Of a stretch of 18,388 nucleotides of DNA, positions 1 through 7,330 are shown one piece after another. The notes under the pieces are model-generated. The model saw nothing but the letters and a program-made list of their open reading frames with translations, had not been told where the DNA came from and did no database searches. Every line of letters starts with the position of its first letter. Position 1 is the first letter of the stretch. The stretch is from NCBI GenBank assembly GCA_023228045.1, contig JALOBY010000026.1, positions 1 to 18,388 of the forward strand, given 5' to 3'. This DNA is from Endomicrobiales bacterium (GTDB lineage: Bacteria; Elusimicrobiota; Endomicrobiia; Endomicrobiales; JALOBY01). The position numbers were made by a program, and so were the translations under genes.

Positions 1-636
1 ATTTTGATGGGCGCGCCGGGGGCAGGCAAAGGAACACAGGCAAAAAAACTTTCCTCAAAATATAATCTTGCCCATATATCAACCGGTGATATGTTTCGCG
101 AGGCATCGCAAAGTGGCAGTGAGCTTGGCAAAAAGCTTCAGGAATATATGTCTGCTGGTAAACTTGTGCCGGATCAACTTGTAATTGAAATTGTTGAACA
201 GCGCCTTTCAAAGGCCGACTGTACCAATGGTTTTTTGCTGGATGGGTTTCCAAGAACACTTGCTCAGGCAAAGGCTTTAGACGAGGCACTAAATAAAAGC
301 GGCAGAAAAATTGATAAAGTAATTGCCTTGATAGTTGAAGAAGAAGAAGTTGTAAAGCGTTTGTCCAACAGAAGGGTTTGTGTAGCTTGCGGCGCAACAT
401 ATAATACCGCTGGGGACATGCCTAAAGTAGCCGATACTTGTGATGCTTGCGGCGGCAAAGTGATACAGCGTGCCGATGATAATGCCGGCACAATTAGAAA
501 CAGGTTAAAAATTTATAATGAACAAACAACTCCTTTAATTGAATATTACAGCTCGTGTAAAATATTAGACCAAATAAACGGCACACGGCCGGTAGAAGAA
601 GTTTTTAAAGACACCTGCGATGCTGTCTCAAAGTAA
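1..636 (+). CDS. adk: Adenylate kinase, zinc-LID type (5' end cut by window edge)
   Basis: Adenylate kinase interconverts ATP + AMP and two ADP in the cytosol. The frame is open through base 1 and reads I-L-M-G-A-P-G-A-G-K-G-T. The family normally begins about four residues earlier, so the true start lies outside the window and the TTG at 4 is not the start. Visible motifs, numbered from the codon at 4: P-loop GAPGAGKGT (3-11), AMP-binding STGDMFR (27-33), and DGFPRT in the middle. The LID carries four cysteines (C126, C129, C146, C149) as two CxxC pairs, the zinc-binding LID type. About 214 residues in total is normal. It is followed by map with a 17-bp overlap, the usual secY-adk-map-infA order; secY is presumably just upstream but is not seen. 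Confidence 0.96.
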   Translation: MLMGAPGAGKGTQAKKLSSKYNLAHISTGDMFREASQSGSELGKKLQEYMSAGKLVPDQLVIEIVEQRLSKADCTNGFLLDGFPRTLAQAKALDEALNKSGRKIDKVIALIVEEEEVVKRLSNRRVCVACGATYNTAGDMPKVADTCDACGGKVIQRADDNAGTIRNRLKIYNEQTTPLIEYYSSCKILDQINGTRPVEEVFKDTCDAVSK

Positions 637-1405
637 TTTTCTGGCAAAACAAGTTCTTATAGATTTAAAGTCCAAAGATGATTTAGCAAATTTAAGGGTT
701 GCGGCAAGGGCCGTGGCAAGTGTATTAAAAACGCTCTCTGAAAACATAAAGCCGGGTATCTCAACCAAAGATCTGGATGATATTGCGTTTAAAGAAATAA
801 AGGCACTTGGAATGAAACCGGCCTTCCTTGGATACCGCGGGTATCCCGCAACAGCGTGCGTGTCAATAAACGATGAGTTAGTGCATGGAATACCTAGTGC
901 AAAGCGTTTATTGGCCAAGGGTGATATAGTTAGTATAGATCTCGGAACAATATATAATGGTTTTTATGGTGATGCGGCTATAACCGTTCCTGTCGGTAAA
1001 ATTTCTTCGCAGGCGCAAAAACTATTAGAAGTTGGTTCCTTAGCGCTTGAACATGCAATTGAAAATGTAAAGCCGGGCAATCGATTAGGCGATGTTTGTG
1101 CGGCAATACAAATGGTTATTGAAAAAAATGATTTCTCCGTAGTGCGCGATTATGTGGGTCATGGAATAGGCAGAGCGCTTCACGAAGAGCCTGCAATTCC
1201 AAACTTTGGAAGGTCTGGTAGTGGTCCTCGGCTTTTACCGGGAATGGTTTTGGCAATTGAGCCCATGTTAAATATGGGAGACTGGCGCGTAAAAACGCTC
1301 AACGATGGCTGGACAGTGGTAACGCAAGATGGTTCGTTGTGCGCTCATTTTGAGCACACGGTGGCGCTAACAGAAGATGGTTGTGAAGTTCTTACGAGAA
1401 TATAA
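620..1405 (+). CDS. map: Methionine aminopeptidase type I
   Basis: This enzyme removes the N-terminal methionine from nascent proteins and needs two metal ions. The five metal ligands of the pita-bread fold are all present: D107 (in SIDLG), D118 (in FYGDAA), H181 (in VGHGIGR), E214 (in IEPML) and E245 (in FEHTVALT). H89 (ELVHG) is the conserved substrate-pocket histidine. At 261 residues it matches the short type I form without an N-terminal zinc-finger extension. ATG at 620 is the only usable in-frame start before the conserved region and overlaps the end of adk by 17 bp. Its Shine-Dalgarno is poor (GAAGAAG about 18 bases upstream), suggesting translational coupling to adk. infA follows after 1 base. 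Confidence 0.96.
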   Translation: MLSQSNFLAKQVLIDLKSKDDLANLRVAARAVASVLKTLSENIKPGISTKDLDDIAFKEIKALGMKPAFLGYRGYPATACVSINDELVHGIPSAKRLLAKGDIVSIDLGTIYNGFYGDAAITVPVGKISSQAQKLLEVGSLALEHAIENVKPGNRLGDVCAAIQMVIEKNDFSVVRDYVGHGIGRALHEEPAIPNFGRSGSGPRLLPGMVLAIEPMLNMGDWRVKTLNDGWTVVTQDGSLCAHFEHTVALTEDGCEVLTRI

Positions 1406-1406
1406 T

Positions 1407-1625
1407 ATGACAAAAGAAGATAAGATACTTGTGGCAGGTAAAATTTTAGAGGCCTTACCCAATGCAATGTTTAAAGTTGAAATAGAGGGTGGGCATGTTA
1501 TTCTTGCGCATATTTGCGGCAAAATGCGTATGAATTATATAAAGATACTTCCGGGTGACAAAGTTAAAGTTGAACTATCTCCGTATGATCTTACCCGTGG
1601 AAGAATAACCTACAGAGAAAAATAA
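1407..1625 (+). CDS. infA: Translation initiation factor IF-1
   Basis: IF-1 is a single OB-fold protein that binds the ribosomal A site during initiation. The 72 residues match the family almost end to end: MTKEDKI at the start, EALPNAMFKVE, HICGKMRMNYIKILPGDKV and the C-terminal SPYDLTRGRITYREK. The reading frame is open further upstream, but the ATG at 1407, one base after the map stop, gives the canonical N-terminus. A weak GAGA lies 6 bases before it. It sits in the standard map-infA-rpmJ order. Confidence 0.97.
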   Translation: MTKEDKILVAGKILEALPNAMFKVEIEGGHVILAHICGKMRMNYIKILPGDKVKVELSPYDLTRGRITYREK

Positions 1626-1637
1626 TAGAGGAAGTTT

Positions 1638-1751
1638 ATGAAAGTAAGAGCGTCGGTAAAAAAGATTTGTCAAAAATGTAAAGTTATTAAACGCAAAGGT
1701 GTTGTGCGTGTTGTTTGCGAAGAGCCAAGGCACAAGCAGCGTCAGGGATAG
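1638..1751 (+). CDS. rpmJ: 50S ribosomal protein bL36
   Basis: This 37-residue gene is short and easily missed. It reads MKVRASVKKICQKCK, then a basic stretch, and ends EEPRHKQRQG. The zinc ribbon is intact as C11-x2-C14-x12-C27-x4-H32, so this is the zinc-binding (C+) form. AGAGGAAG 7-10 bases before the ATG is a good Shine-Dalgarno. It lies between infA and rpsM, its normal place. It packs against 23S rRNA in the large subunit. Confidence 0.96.
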   Translation: MKVRASVKKICQKCKVIKRKGVVRVVCEEPRHKQRQG

Positions 1752-1770
1752 ATTAAATATAACTAATAAA

Positions 1771-1807
1771 GCCAGCCCAAGGCTGGCCCCGCCTTTGGCG
1801 GTGGAGG
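1771..1807 (+). promoter_or_regulatory. Tandem hairpins ending in the rpsM Shine-Dalgarno
   Basis: Two adjacent hairpins fill most of the rpmJ-rpsM gap. Hairpin 1 is GCCAGCC-CAA-GGCTGGC (1771-1787, 7 perfect pairs). After one base comes hairpin 2, CCGCC-TTT-GGCGG (1789-1801). One base later is GGAGG (1803-1807), 6 bases before the rpsM ATG. No U tract follows, so this is not a classical terminator. The same second hairpin, same loop and similar layout occur before rpsD. Whether it regulates translation or is a repeat unit that supplies a ribosome-binding site is not decidable here. Confidence 0.6.
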
Positions 1808-1813
1808 AATTAA

Positions 1814-2212
1814 ATGGCTCGTGTTGCTGGTATTGATTTACCAAAAGGTAAAAGAGTGGATGTTGCATTAAGGTACATATACGGTATTGGTCAAACATTA
1901 GCGGATATTATTATTGCCGAATCTGGTATAGATCCGGCCAAACGCGTGAAAGATCTTTCAGAGGAAGAAGTAAATAAACTTAGTACAATAATCAGCAAAA
2001 CTTATAAAGTTGAAGGTGATTTGCGCAGGGAGATACAAGCTAATATTCGCCGTCTTATGGACATAGGTTCTTATAGAGGTTTCCGCCATAGAAGAAGTTT
2101 GCCGGTAAGAGGCCAGCGCACAAAAACAAATGGTAGAACAAGGCGTGGCAAGAGAAAAACAGTTGGCGCTAAATCTGCACAGGCGGCAAAACCTGTTACT
2201 GATACTAAGTAG
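1814..2212 (+). CDS. rpsM: 30S ribosomal protein uS13
   Basis: uS13 sits in the head of the small subunit and contacts the P-site tRNA and the large subunit (bridge B1). The 132-residue product begins MARVAGIDLPKGKR, has the helix-hairpin region YIYGIGQTLA (residues 22-31) and the conserved core GSYRGFRHRRSLPVRGQRTKTNGRTRRG (residues about 86-113). It ends in the usual basic tail. The start is fixed by GGAGG at 1803-1807. It is the first gene of the alpha operon and is preceded by a tandem-hairpin leader. Confidence 0.97.
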   Translation: MARVAGIDLPKGKRVDVALRYIYGIGQTLADIIIAESGIDPAKRVKDLSEEEVNKLSTIISKTYKVEGDLRREIQANIRRLMDIGSYRGFRHRRSLPVRGQRTKTNGRTRRGKRKTVGAKSAQAAKPVTDTK

Positions 2213-2248
2213 TGTCCGATAGTTGATAAAATTTTGGAGGAAATTGTA

Positions 2249-2650
2249 ATGGCAGAAGAAAAAAAAGTTGTGCGTGTTCGTGGTAAAAAGAAAATACGTT
2301 TTGTAGGCGGTATAGCAAAAGCGTATATTAAGTCGTCATTTAACAATACAATAATAAGTATTACAGATGATAAAGGCAATGTAATTTCTTGGGCTTCTGC
2401 TGGTGGAAGTGGTTTTAAGGGTACTAAAAAAGGCACCCCATTTGCCGCGCAAATGACTGCCTCGGCCTGTGCGAAAAAAGCTGTTGAGGCCGGAGTTAAA
2501 CAGGTTGTGGTTTTGGTAAACGGACCAGGCCCTGGAAGAGAAACTGCCATAAGAGGGTTGCAGGCAGCAAATCTTTCTATAACGGCAATAAAAGATATAA
2601 CACCTGTGCCGCATAATGGTTGTCGTCCGCCAAAGCCAAGAAGAGTTTAA
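2249..2650 (+). CDS. rpsK: 30S ribosomal protein uS11
   Basis: uS11 lies in the platform of the small subunit near the Shine-Dalgarno/anti-Shine-Dalgarno helix. The 133-residue product shows GIAKAYIKSSFNNTI, SWASAGGSGFKGTKK, NGPGPGRETAIRGL and the invariant C-terminal PVPHNGCRPPKPRRV. The frame is open to a TTG at 2234, but ATG at 2249 with TTGGAGG 8 bases upstream gives the usual N-terminus (MAEEKK), so I use that. It lies between rpsM and rpsD as usual. Confidence 0.97.
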   Translation: MAEEKKVVRVRGKKKIRFVGGIAKAYIKSSFNNTIISITDDKGNVISWASAGGSGFKGTKKGTPFAAQMTASACAKKAVEAGVKQVVVLVNGPGPGRETAIRGLQAANLSITAIKDITPVPHNGCRPPKPRRV

Positions 2651-2668
2651 TTAAAATAAATACTAACA

Positions 2669-2704
2669 CCCGCCTCAATGGTGGGACCGCCTTTGGCGGG
2701 GAGG
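2669..2704 (+). promoter_or_regulatory. Tandem hairpins ending in the rpsD Shine-Dalgarno
   Basis: The rpsK-rpsD gap holds CCCGCC-TCAAT-GGTGGG (2669-2685, six pairs with one G-U), one base, then CCGCC-TTT-GGCGG (2687-2699), then GGAGG at 2700-2704 in front of the rpsD ATG at 2715. The second hairpin is identical in sequence to the one before rpsM, and the one-base linker and the fusion to the ribosome-binding site are the same. No U tract follows. Confidence 0.6.
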
Positions 2705-2714
2705 ACTTAGAATA

Positions 2715-3341
2715 ATGTCTCGTTATCTCGGATCAGTTTGTAAATTATGTCGTAGAGAAAGGGAAAAACTTTTTCTTAAAGGTGAACGGTGTTTCGGTAA
2801 GTGTACCCTTGAAACAAAAAGAGGGAAAAATTTACCAGGCCAGCATGGGGCACAAAAAAGTAAAGCAACTGAATATGCAAGGCACTTAAGGGAGAAGCAA
2901 AAAGCGCGTCGCCTTTATTGTCTTAGCGAAGAACAGTTTGTTCACTATTTTACTCGCGCCGAAAAAATTAAAAAAGGCCTTACCGGTGACAATCTTTTCA
3001 AACTTTTAGAGTTGCGCCTTGACAATGTTGTTTGCAGATTGGGGCTTGTTACTTCCAGGCTTATGGCAAGACAGTTTGTTCGCCACGGAAATATTTTGGT
3101 AAATGAAAAAAGAGTTGACCTGCCTTCTTATGAAATAAAGATTGGCGACAAAATTGAGCTTAAAAGTTCAGTCAGGGAAAATGTTTTCGTAAAAAAAGCT
3201 TTAGAATCTGGCGCAAAAGCGCCTTCATGGCTCGCACTTGATGCAAAATCATTTAGCGGGTCAGTGGTTTCTATGCCAACTCCGGAAGAGTATTCTGCTA
3301 AAATAAACAGTCAGTTGATAGTTGAGTTGTACTCAAAATAA
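2715..3341 (+). CDS. rpsD: 30S ribosomal protein uS4, zinc-type
   Basis: uS4 nucleates assembly of the 30S body and, in several bacteria, represses the alpha operon. The 208-residue product begins MSRYLGSVCKLCRRE and has four N-terminal cysteines (C9, C12, C26, C30) in the position of the zinc site of the C+ form. The last pair is spaced C-x3-C, where I recall C-x4-C in Thermus. PGQHG follows at residues 42-46. The S4 RNA-binding domain (LDNVVCRLG, RQFVRHGNILVNEKRVDLPSYEIKIGD) spans about 103-165. GGAGG ends 10 bases before the ATG. rpoA follows after 34 bases. Confidence 0.96.
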   Translation: MSRYLGSVCKLCRREREKLFLKGERCFGKCTLETKRGKNLPGQHGAQKSKATEYARHLREKQKARRLYCLSEEQFVHYFTRAEKIKKGLTGDNLFKLLELRLDNVVCRLGLVTSRLMARQFVRHGNILVNEKRVDLPSYEIKIGDKIELKSSVRENVFVKKALESGAKAPSWLALDAKSFSGSVVSMPTPEEYSAKINSQLIVELYSK

Positions 3342-3375
3342 TTTGTCTGGAAAATAAAAAGAGAGGTCATATAGC

Positions 3376-4341
3376 ATGGAAACTACAGAATTAGAAAAGA
3401 TACGCACCTTAACCCTAGATGAAAAAACAGCCACACAGTATTACGGTAGTTTTGTTGCTGAGCCGTTTGATAGGGGTTATGGGCAGACAGTAGGCAACGC
3501 TCTTCGCAGAGTGCTCTTGTCAAGTTTAGAAGGCGCGGCTATCACATCTGTTAAAATAAAAGGGGCATCGCATGAGTTTGCATCTCTTAAAGGTGTAAAA
3601 GAAGATGTTGCAAATATTATATTAAACCTGAAAAAAATTCGTTTAAAAATGTTTACAGATGGCCATGAAACATTAATACTTTCGGTTGATAAAGATGGTG
3701 TTGTCAAGGCAAAAGATATTGAGCCAAACTCAAATGTAGAAATTCTTACTCCTGAACAACCAATAGCAACGCTGGATTTTGGTGCAAGCATTGAAATGGA
3801 GCTTCAAGTTTCAAAGGGCAAGGGTTATGTGCTTGCCGATGAAAATAAAAGCGGTAAACAGGCGGCAGGTTCAATTGTAATAGACGCGCTTTTTTCTCCT
3901 GTTGTAAAAGTTAATTATGAAGTTGAAAACACGCGCGTGGAACAAATAACCGATTACGATAAATTGATAATACAAATATGGACAGATGGTTCTATCTCTC
4001 CGGCCGATGCGCTTGCATATTCCTCAAAGGTTTTAAGAAACACATTTTGCATCTTCACCGGCGAAAAAGCAGAAGCAGCACAGCTTACTACGCAAGAGAG
4101 CGCGACTTCCATTGAAGATAAAGCAAAGCTTGCCCTATCCATAAATGATTTAGATCTTTCAGTTCGTGCAAAAAATTGTTTAATTAGAGCGGAAATACAA
4201 ACTGTTGGGGAACTGATTTCTAAAGAAGAAAAAGAGTTGCTTGCTTATAAAAATTTCGGGAAGAACTCCTTAGATGAAATAAAAACGAAACTTGAAGAAC
4301 TTGGGTTTTCGTTGAAGGTAGAGGAGCAAGAAAATGATTAA
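3376..4341 (+). CDS. rpoA: RNA polymerase alpha subunit
   Basis: The alpha dimer is the scaffold for RNA polymerase assembly. The N-terminal domain (about 1-230) shows FVAEPFDRGYGQTVGNALRRVLLSSLEG (residues 27-54). The C-terminal domain (about 250-315) shows LSVRAKNCLIRAEIQTVGEL, with R264 in the place of E. coli R265 (contacts UP-element DNA and activators), and GKNSLDEIK. The acidic linker is short. The 321-residue length is normal. AGAGAGG lies about 10 bases before the ATG at 3376. The stop overlaps the start of rplQ by 8 bases, indicating translational coupling. An intact alpha C-terminal domain fits with CRP-type activation being possible in this organism. Confidence 0.97.
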   Translation: METTELEKIRTLTLDEKTATQYYGSFVAEPFDRGYGQTVGNALRRVLLSSLEGAAITSVKIKGASHEFASLKGVKEDVANIILNLKKIRLKMFTDGHETLILSVDKDGVVKAKDIEPNSNVEILTPEQPIATLDFGASIEMELQVSKGKGYVLADENKSGKQAAGSIVIDALFSPVVKVNYEVENTRVEQITDYDKLIIQIWTDGSISPADALAYSSKVLRNTFCIFTGEKAEAAQLTTQESATSIEDKAKLALSINDLDLSVRAKNCLIRAEIQTVGELISKEEKELLAYKNFGKNSLDEIKTKLEELGFSLKVEEQEND

Positions 4342-4687
4342 GAACTACGGTGCAAGAAAACTCTCAAGAACAAGTGCTCATAGGAGATCTTTGTTAAGAA
4401 ACCTTGCAACCTCACTATTTCTTCATGAAAAAATTGAAACCACTCACGCAAAAGCAAAAGAACTTTCAAAGTACAGCCAGAAACTTCTTACTTCCGCAAA
4501 GCCTGGTGACTTTAATGCCAAAAGAGCGGTTTTTGCGGAAATAAAAGATGAAGTTGTTAGAAAAAAAATATTTGATGTTTTGGTTCCCCGGTACAAAGAC
4601 CGTGCTGGCGGATTAACTAAGATATTCATAGTTGGTACAAGGCGTGGCGATGCAGCTTCCGTTGCCATAATAAAACTACTTAGTTAA
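4334..4687 (+). CDS. rplQ: 50S ribosomal protein bL17
   Basis: bL17 lies near the peptide-exit side of the large subunit. The 117-residue product has the family core KLSRTSAHRRSLLRNLATSL (residues 8-27) and the C-terminal VPRYKDRAGGLTKI and RRGDAA segments. ATG at 4334 lies inside the end of rpoA (8-base overlap) and is served by GAGGAG at 4321-4326. No terminator hairpin follows; mreB starts 15 bases later. Confidence 0.96.
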   Translation: MIKNYGARKLSRTSAHRRSLLRNLATSLFLHEKIETTHAKAKELSKYSQKLLTSAKPGDFNAKRAVFAEIKDEVVRKKIFDVLVPRYKDRAGGLTKIFIVGTRRGDAASVAIIKLLS

Positions 4688-4702
4688 TGGATCTATCTAA
4701 AA

Positions 4703-5731
4703 ATGTTTAATTACCTTTTAAGTTTGTTTTCTAATGATATGGGAATTGACCTCGGTACTGCGTCGGTTCTTGTATATGTTAAGGGTCAGGGCATTGTTCT
4801 GAGAGAACCCTCGGTTGTGGCTATTGAAAAAGACACAAAAAGGGTCCTTGCTGTAGGTGAAGAAGCAAAGAGAATGCTTGGCAGAACCCCTGCTAATATA
4901 ATTGCGATAAGGCCATTGCGCAATGGTGTAATTGCCGACTTTGAAATTACAGAGCAGATGATAAGATACTTCATAAAAAAAGTACACAATCGCAGAAGCT
5001 TTTTGCACCCTCGTATAGTAATTGGTGTGCCTTCAGGTATAACCGAAGTTGAGCGCAGGGCTGTACGCGAATCAGCTGAACAGGCAGGAGCGAGGCAGGT
5101 TTATTTAATTGAAGAGCCCATGGCGGCCGCAATTGGCGCGAATTTGCCAATACAAGAGCCAGAAGGCAGTATGATAGTTGATATTGGTGGCGGCACAACA
5201 GAGGTTGCGGTAATATCTCTTGGTGGTATGGTGGTTTCAAGGTCATTAGGCATTGCCGGCGATGAAATGAACGAAGCGATTGTTCAGTATCTTAGAAAAA
5301 AATATAATCTACTTATTGGTGAAAATACCTCGGAGGAAGTAAAAATTAAAATCGGTTCGGTTTTTCCGATGGTAAAAGAAACAAGCATGGAAGTAAAAGG
5401 GCGCGATCAGGTAACGGGATTGCCTAAAATTATATCTATAACTTCTGAAGAAATTCGCTCGGCGCTTGCTGAACCTATGAAAGCAATAATTGATGTAATA
5501 AAAAGCACACTTGAAGAAACTCCCGCTGAGTTATCAGCCGACTTGGTAGATAGGGGTATTGTGCTTGCGGGCGGCGGTTCTTTGTTACATGGTCTTGCAG
5601 ACCTGCTTGCTCATGAAACAGAACTCCCGGTAGTTAACGCAGAGGACCCATTAACATGCGTTGTGCGCGGCACTGGTAAATATCTTGAAGAACTTGATAA
5701 TATCAAGTACAGCAGAAAAAGTATAATTTAA
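4703..5731 (+). CDS. mreB: Rod shape-determining protein MreB (actin homologue)
   Basis: MreB forms membrane-bound ATP-dependent filaments that guide lateral wall synthesis. The actin-fold nucleotide motifs are complete: phosphate-1 loop DLGTAS (16-21), the IEEPMAAAIG helix with the catalytic glutamate (about 138), phosphate-2 loop VDIGGGTTEVA (159-169) and adenosine motif GIVLAGGGSLL (285-295). The first twelve residues, MFNYLLSLFSND, form a short amphipathic membrane-binding segment, which supports ATG 4703 over the later ATG at 4739. No Shine-Dalgarno is visible, so it may be read by coupling to rplQ, 15 bases upstream. The 342-residue length is normal. Confidence 0.97.
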   Translation: MFNYLLSLFSNDMGIDLGTASVLVYVKGQGIVLREPSVVAIEKDTKRVLAVGEEAKRMLGRTPANIIAIRPLRNGVIADFEITEQMIRYFIKKVHNRRSFLHPRIVIGVPSGITEVERRAVRESAEQAGARQVYLIEEPMAAAIGANLPIQEPEGSMIVDIGGGTTEVAVISLGGMVVSRSLGIAGDEMNEAIVQYLRKKYNLLIGENTSEEVKIKIGSVFPMVKETSMEVKGRDQVTGLPKIISITSEEIRSALAEPMKAIIDVIKSTLEETPAELSADLVDRGIVLAGGGSLLHGLADLLAHETELPVVNAEDPLTCVVRGTGKYLEELDNIKYSRKSII

Positions 5732-5762
5732 GAACTTACTCCCGAATTAAACCTTAAAAATT

Positions 5763-6635
5763 ATGGGGTACAACTCCCCACAGGGAAAGATGCAAAACCC
5801 TTCCACAATTCATTCTAACCCAATTAAAACCCTAATAGTACTTTTGCTAATTGGTTTTCTATTATTAGCTTCTCATCTCACAGAAAAAATAGTTGTAATG
5901 AAGAAATTTATGTTTTATGTACTTGCTCCAAGCGCTACATCTGCTTCTGTAGTTGTTAATTTTTCCACAAAGTCGTTTGAAGGTGTAAAGACAATTGTGG
6001 CGGCAAGGCAAGAAAATATAGTACTTAAAGAGATTATAAATAAACATCTTGGTTCTTGGGTTGAGCTTGACCAATTACGCCAAGAAAATGCGCGCCTTCG
6101 CGAGCTGGTGGGTTTTAAAAGTCAACTTGGGAATATGGCACTTTCCGCGCAAGTTTTATCGCGTGATTCTGACGGCTGGTTCCAATGGATTACGGTTAAC
6201 AAAGGTATAAAAGATGGTGTTATAGCAGATGTTGCCGTGCTTGCAATTGCAAACGCACAGCCCTGTGTGCTTGGCAGAATTTATGAAGTTTTTGAAAACT
6301 CATCAAAAGTTATACTTATCACAAATCCTCTTTTTTCTGTTCCCGCAAAACTAAAAAATGCAAATAGAGATGCCTTAATAGAAGGTTCAAACAACGGCTT
6401 TTTGTCCGCCCGTTTTTTAAAAGATGAGTCGGTTGTTGTATCTTGCGGCGATGATGTTATAACAAGCGCGTTAAGCTCGGTGTTTCCTCAAGGGTTTAGA
6501 ATAGGCACTATATCTTCCGTGCAGGAAAGTTCTGAAGAGTCAACTCTTGTTGCCTTAGTAAAGCCGGCAATAAACCTAAACACCGTGTCTGAAACAATAA
6601 TTTTATTGCCAAAAGGAAATAAGTCAAAAGATTGA
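5763..6635 (+). CDS. mreC: Cell shape-determining protein MreC
   Basis: MreC is a bitopic inner-membrane protein that links MreB to the PBP2-RodA wall synthase in the periplasm. The product has a short basic N-terminus, one membrane helix (about residues 21-40, KTLIVLLLIGFLLLASHL), a coiled coil (about 80-115, with LRQENARLRELVGF) and a beta-rich C-terminal domain containing VNKGIKDGV and ITNPLFSVPA. The start is uncertain. ATG 5763 gives 290 residues but has no Shine-Dalgarno. ATG 5790 gives 281 residues, keeps the membrane helix and has AGGGA 3-4 bases upstream. It lies between mreB and mreD as expected. Confidence 0.92.
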   Translation: MGYNSPQGKMQNPSTIHSNPIKTLIVLLLIGFLLLASHLTEKIVVMKKFMFYVLAPSATSASVVVNFSTKSFEGVKTIVAARQENIVLKEIINKHLGSWVELDQLRQENARLRELVGFKSQLGNMALSAQVLSRDSDGWFQWITVNKGIKDGVIADVAVLAIANAQPCVLGRIYEVFENSSKVILITNPLFSVPAKLKNANRDALIEGSNNGFLSARFLKDESVVVSCGDDVITSALSSVFPQGFRIGTISSVQESSEESTLVALVKPAINLNTVSETIILLPKGNKSKD

Positions 6636-6657
6636 TGTAATCATAGACGCAAAAACC

Positions 6658-6686
6658 TTGCAATCGGTTCTCAAACCTATTATAAA
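6658..6686 (+). promoter_or_regulatory. Possible internal sigma70-type promoter upstream of mreD
   Basis: TTGCAA (6658-6663) and TATAAA (6681-6686) are 17 bases apart in the 96-base gap between mreC and mreD, the longest gap before mrdA. They would start transcription near 6693, about 40 bases before mreD. The match is moderate and the region is AT-rich, so chance is possible. Confidence 0.3.
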
Positions 6687-6731
6687 ATACGGGATAACAA
6701 TAGATTATTTTATTAATTGCATAGAATATTT

Positions 6732-7211
6732 ATGAAAAAAATAATTATTTACACCATTGCTTTTTTTGTTGTAGTTTCAATTCACCTAATTATAAACACC
6801 TATCTTGCCACATTTGGCATTGCCCCAAACATTGCGCTTTTGGCGGTAATTTTTTTGGCGGTTTCTAAAGGGTCAAGGATGGGCATGTGGGCCGGCTTTT
6901 TACTTGGACTATCGTTAGATGTGCTTTTATCAGATATGTTTGGCTCACGAACTATCGCGCTTACAATAATAGGTTATAGTGCTGGTTTGCTTAGGGGTGA
7001 GTGGGACGATTCCAGTGGTTTAAATCAGGCGGTGCTTGTTCTTTTGTGCTCTTTTACGTATCTAACATTGCTTATAATTGAGTATGCAATTTTTTCAACA
7101 ATCCAAGCGAATTTATTACTTAACCACATTACACTCTTACAGCCGGTTCTTAATGCGCTTATCTCACCGGCAATATTTTGGGTTTTCGGAAGATTTATAA
7201 ATAATAATTAG
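6732..7211 (+). CDS. mreD: Rod shape-determining protein MreD
   Basis: MreD is a small polytopic inner-membrane partner of MreC. The 159-residue product is almost entirely hydrophobic, with about five membrane segments: KIIIYTIAFFVVVSIHLI at the N-terminus, the IALLAVIFLAV segment, a segment containing GMWAGFLLGLSLDVL, a segment around ALTIIGYSAGLL, and C-terminal helices. The GFLLGLSLDVLLSDMFG stretch is the recognisable family motif. The frame is open to a TTG at 6717, but ATG 6732 (MKKIII) gives the usual start. There is no clear Shine-Dalgarno. The call rests on hydrophobic profile, this motif and position between mreC and mrdA. Confidence 0.9.
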   Translation: MKKIIIYTIAFFVVVSIHLIINTYLATFGIAPNIALLAVIFLAVSKGSRMGMWAGFLLGLSLDVLLSDMFGSRTIALTIIGYSAGLLRGEWDDSSGLNQAVLVLLCSFTYLTLLIIEYAIFSTIQANLLLNHITLLQPVLNALISPAIFWVFGRFINNN

Positions 7212-7248
7212 GTTGTGATTTTTTAAATATAATCTCAAGATTAAAGCC

Positions 7249-7324
7249 CTGTCGTTTTGATGAACGACAGCGAAGAGATATCCTACAAGGGAAGGAATGT
7301 CCGCCCCGCTCTTATGAGCGGGCG
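7249..7324 (+). promoter_or_regulatory. Structured leader of mrdA (two hairpins)
   Basis: The 119-base mreD-mrdA gap holds a perfect 8-bp hairpin CTGTCGTT-TTGATG-AACGACAG (7249-7270). After a single-stranded stretch with GGGAAGGA (7289-7296) comes a second hairpin, CCCGCTC-TTAT-GAGCGGG (7305-7322), extended by two pairs across a one-base bulge. The mrdA ATG at 7331 follows 6 bases after this stem. A TATAAT at 7228-7233 could be a -10 box, but no good -35 box lies at the right distance. Confidence 0.5.
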
Positions 7325-7330
7325 ATATTT

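Noticed and set aside
1771..1801. Tandem hairpins before rpsM as a transcription terminator
   Set aside because: No U run follows, and genes of the same operon continue immediately.
2071..2550. 159-residue minus-strand frame opposite rpsM/rpsK
   Set aside because: It is a shadow of two certain ribosomal genes, with low-complexity proline- and phenylalanine-rich translation and no motif.
4687..4710. Seven-codon frame (MDLSKNV) between rplQ and mreB
   Set aside because: Too short, with no Shine-Dalgarno. The overlap with the rplQ stop is likely chance.
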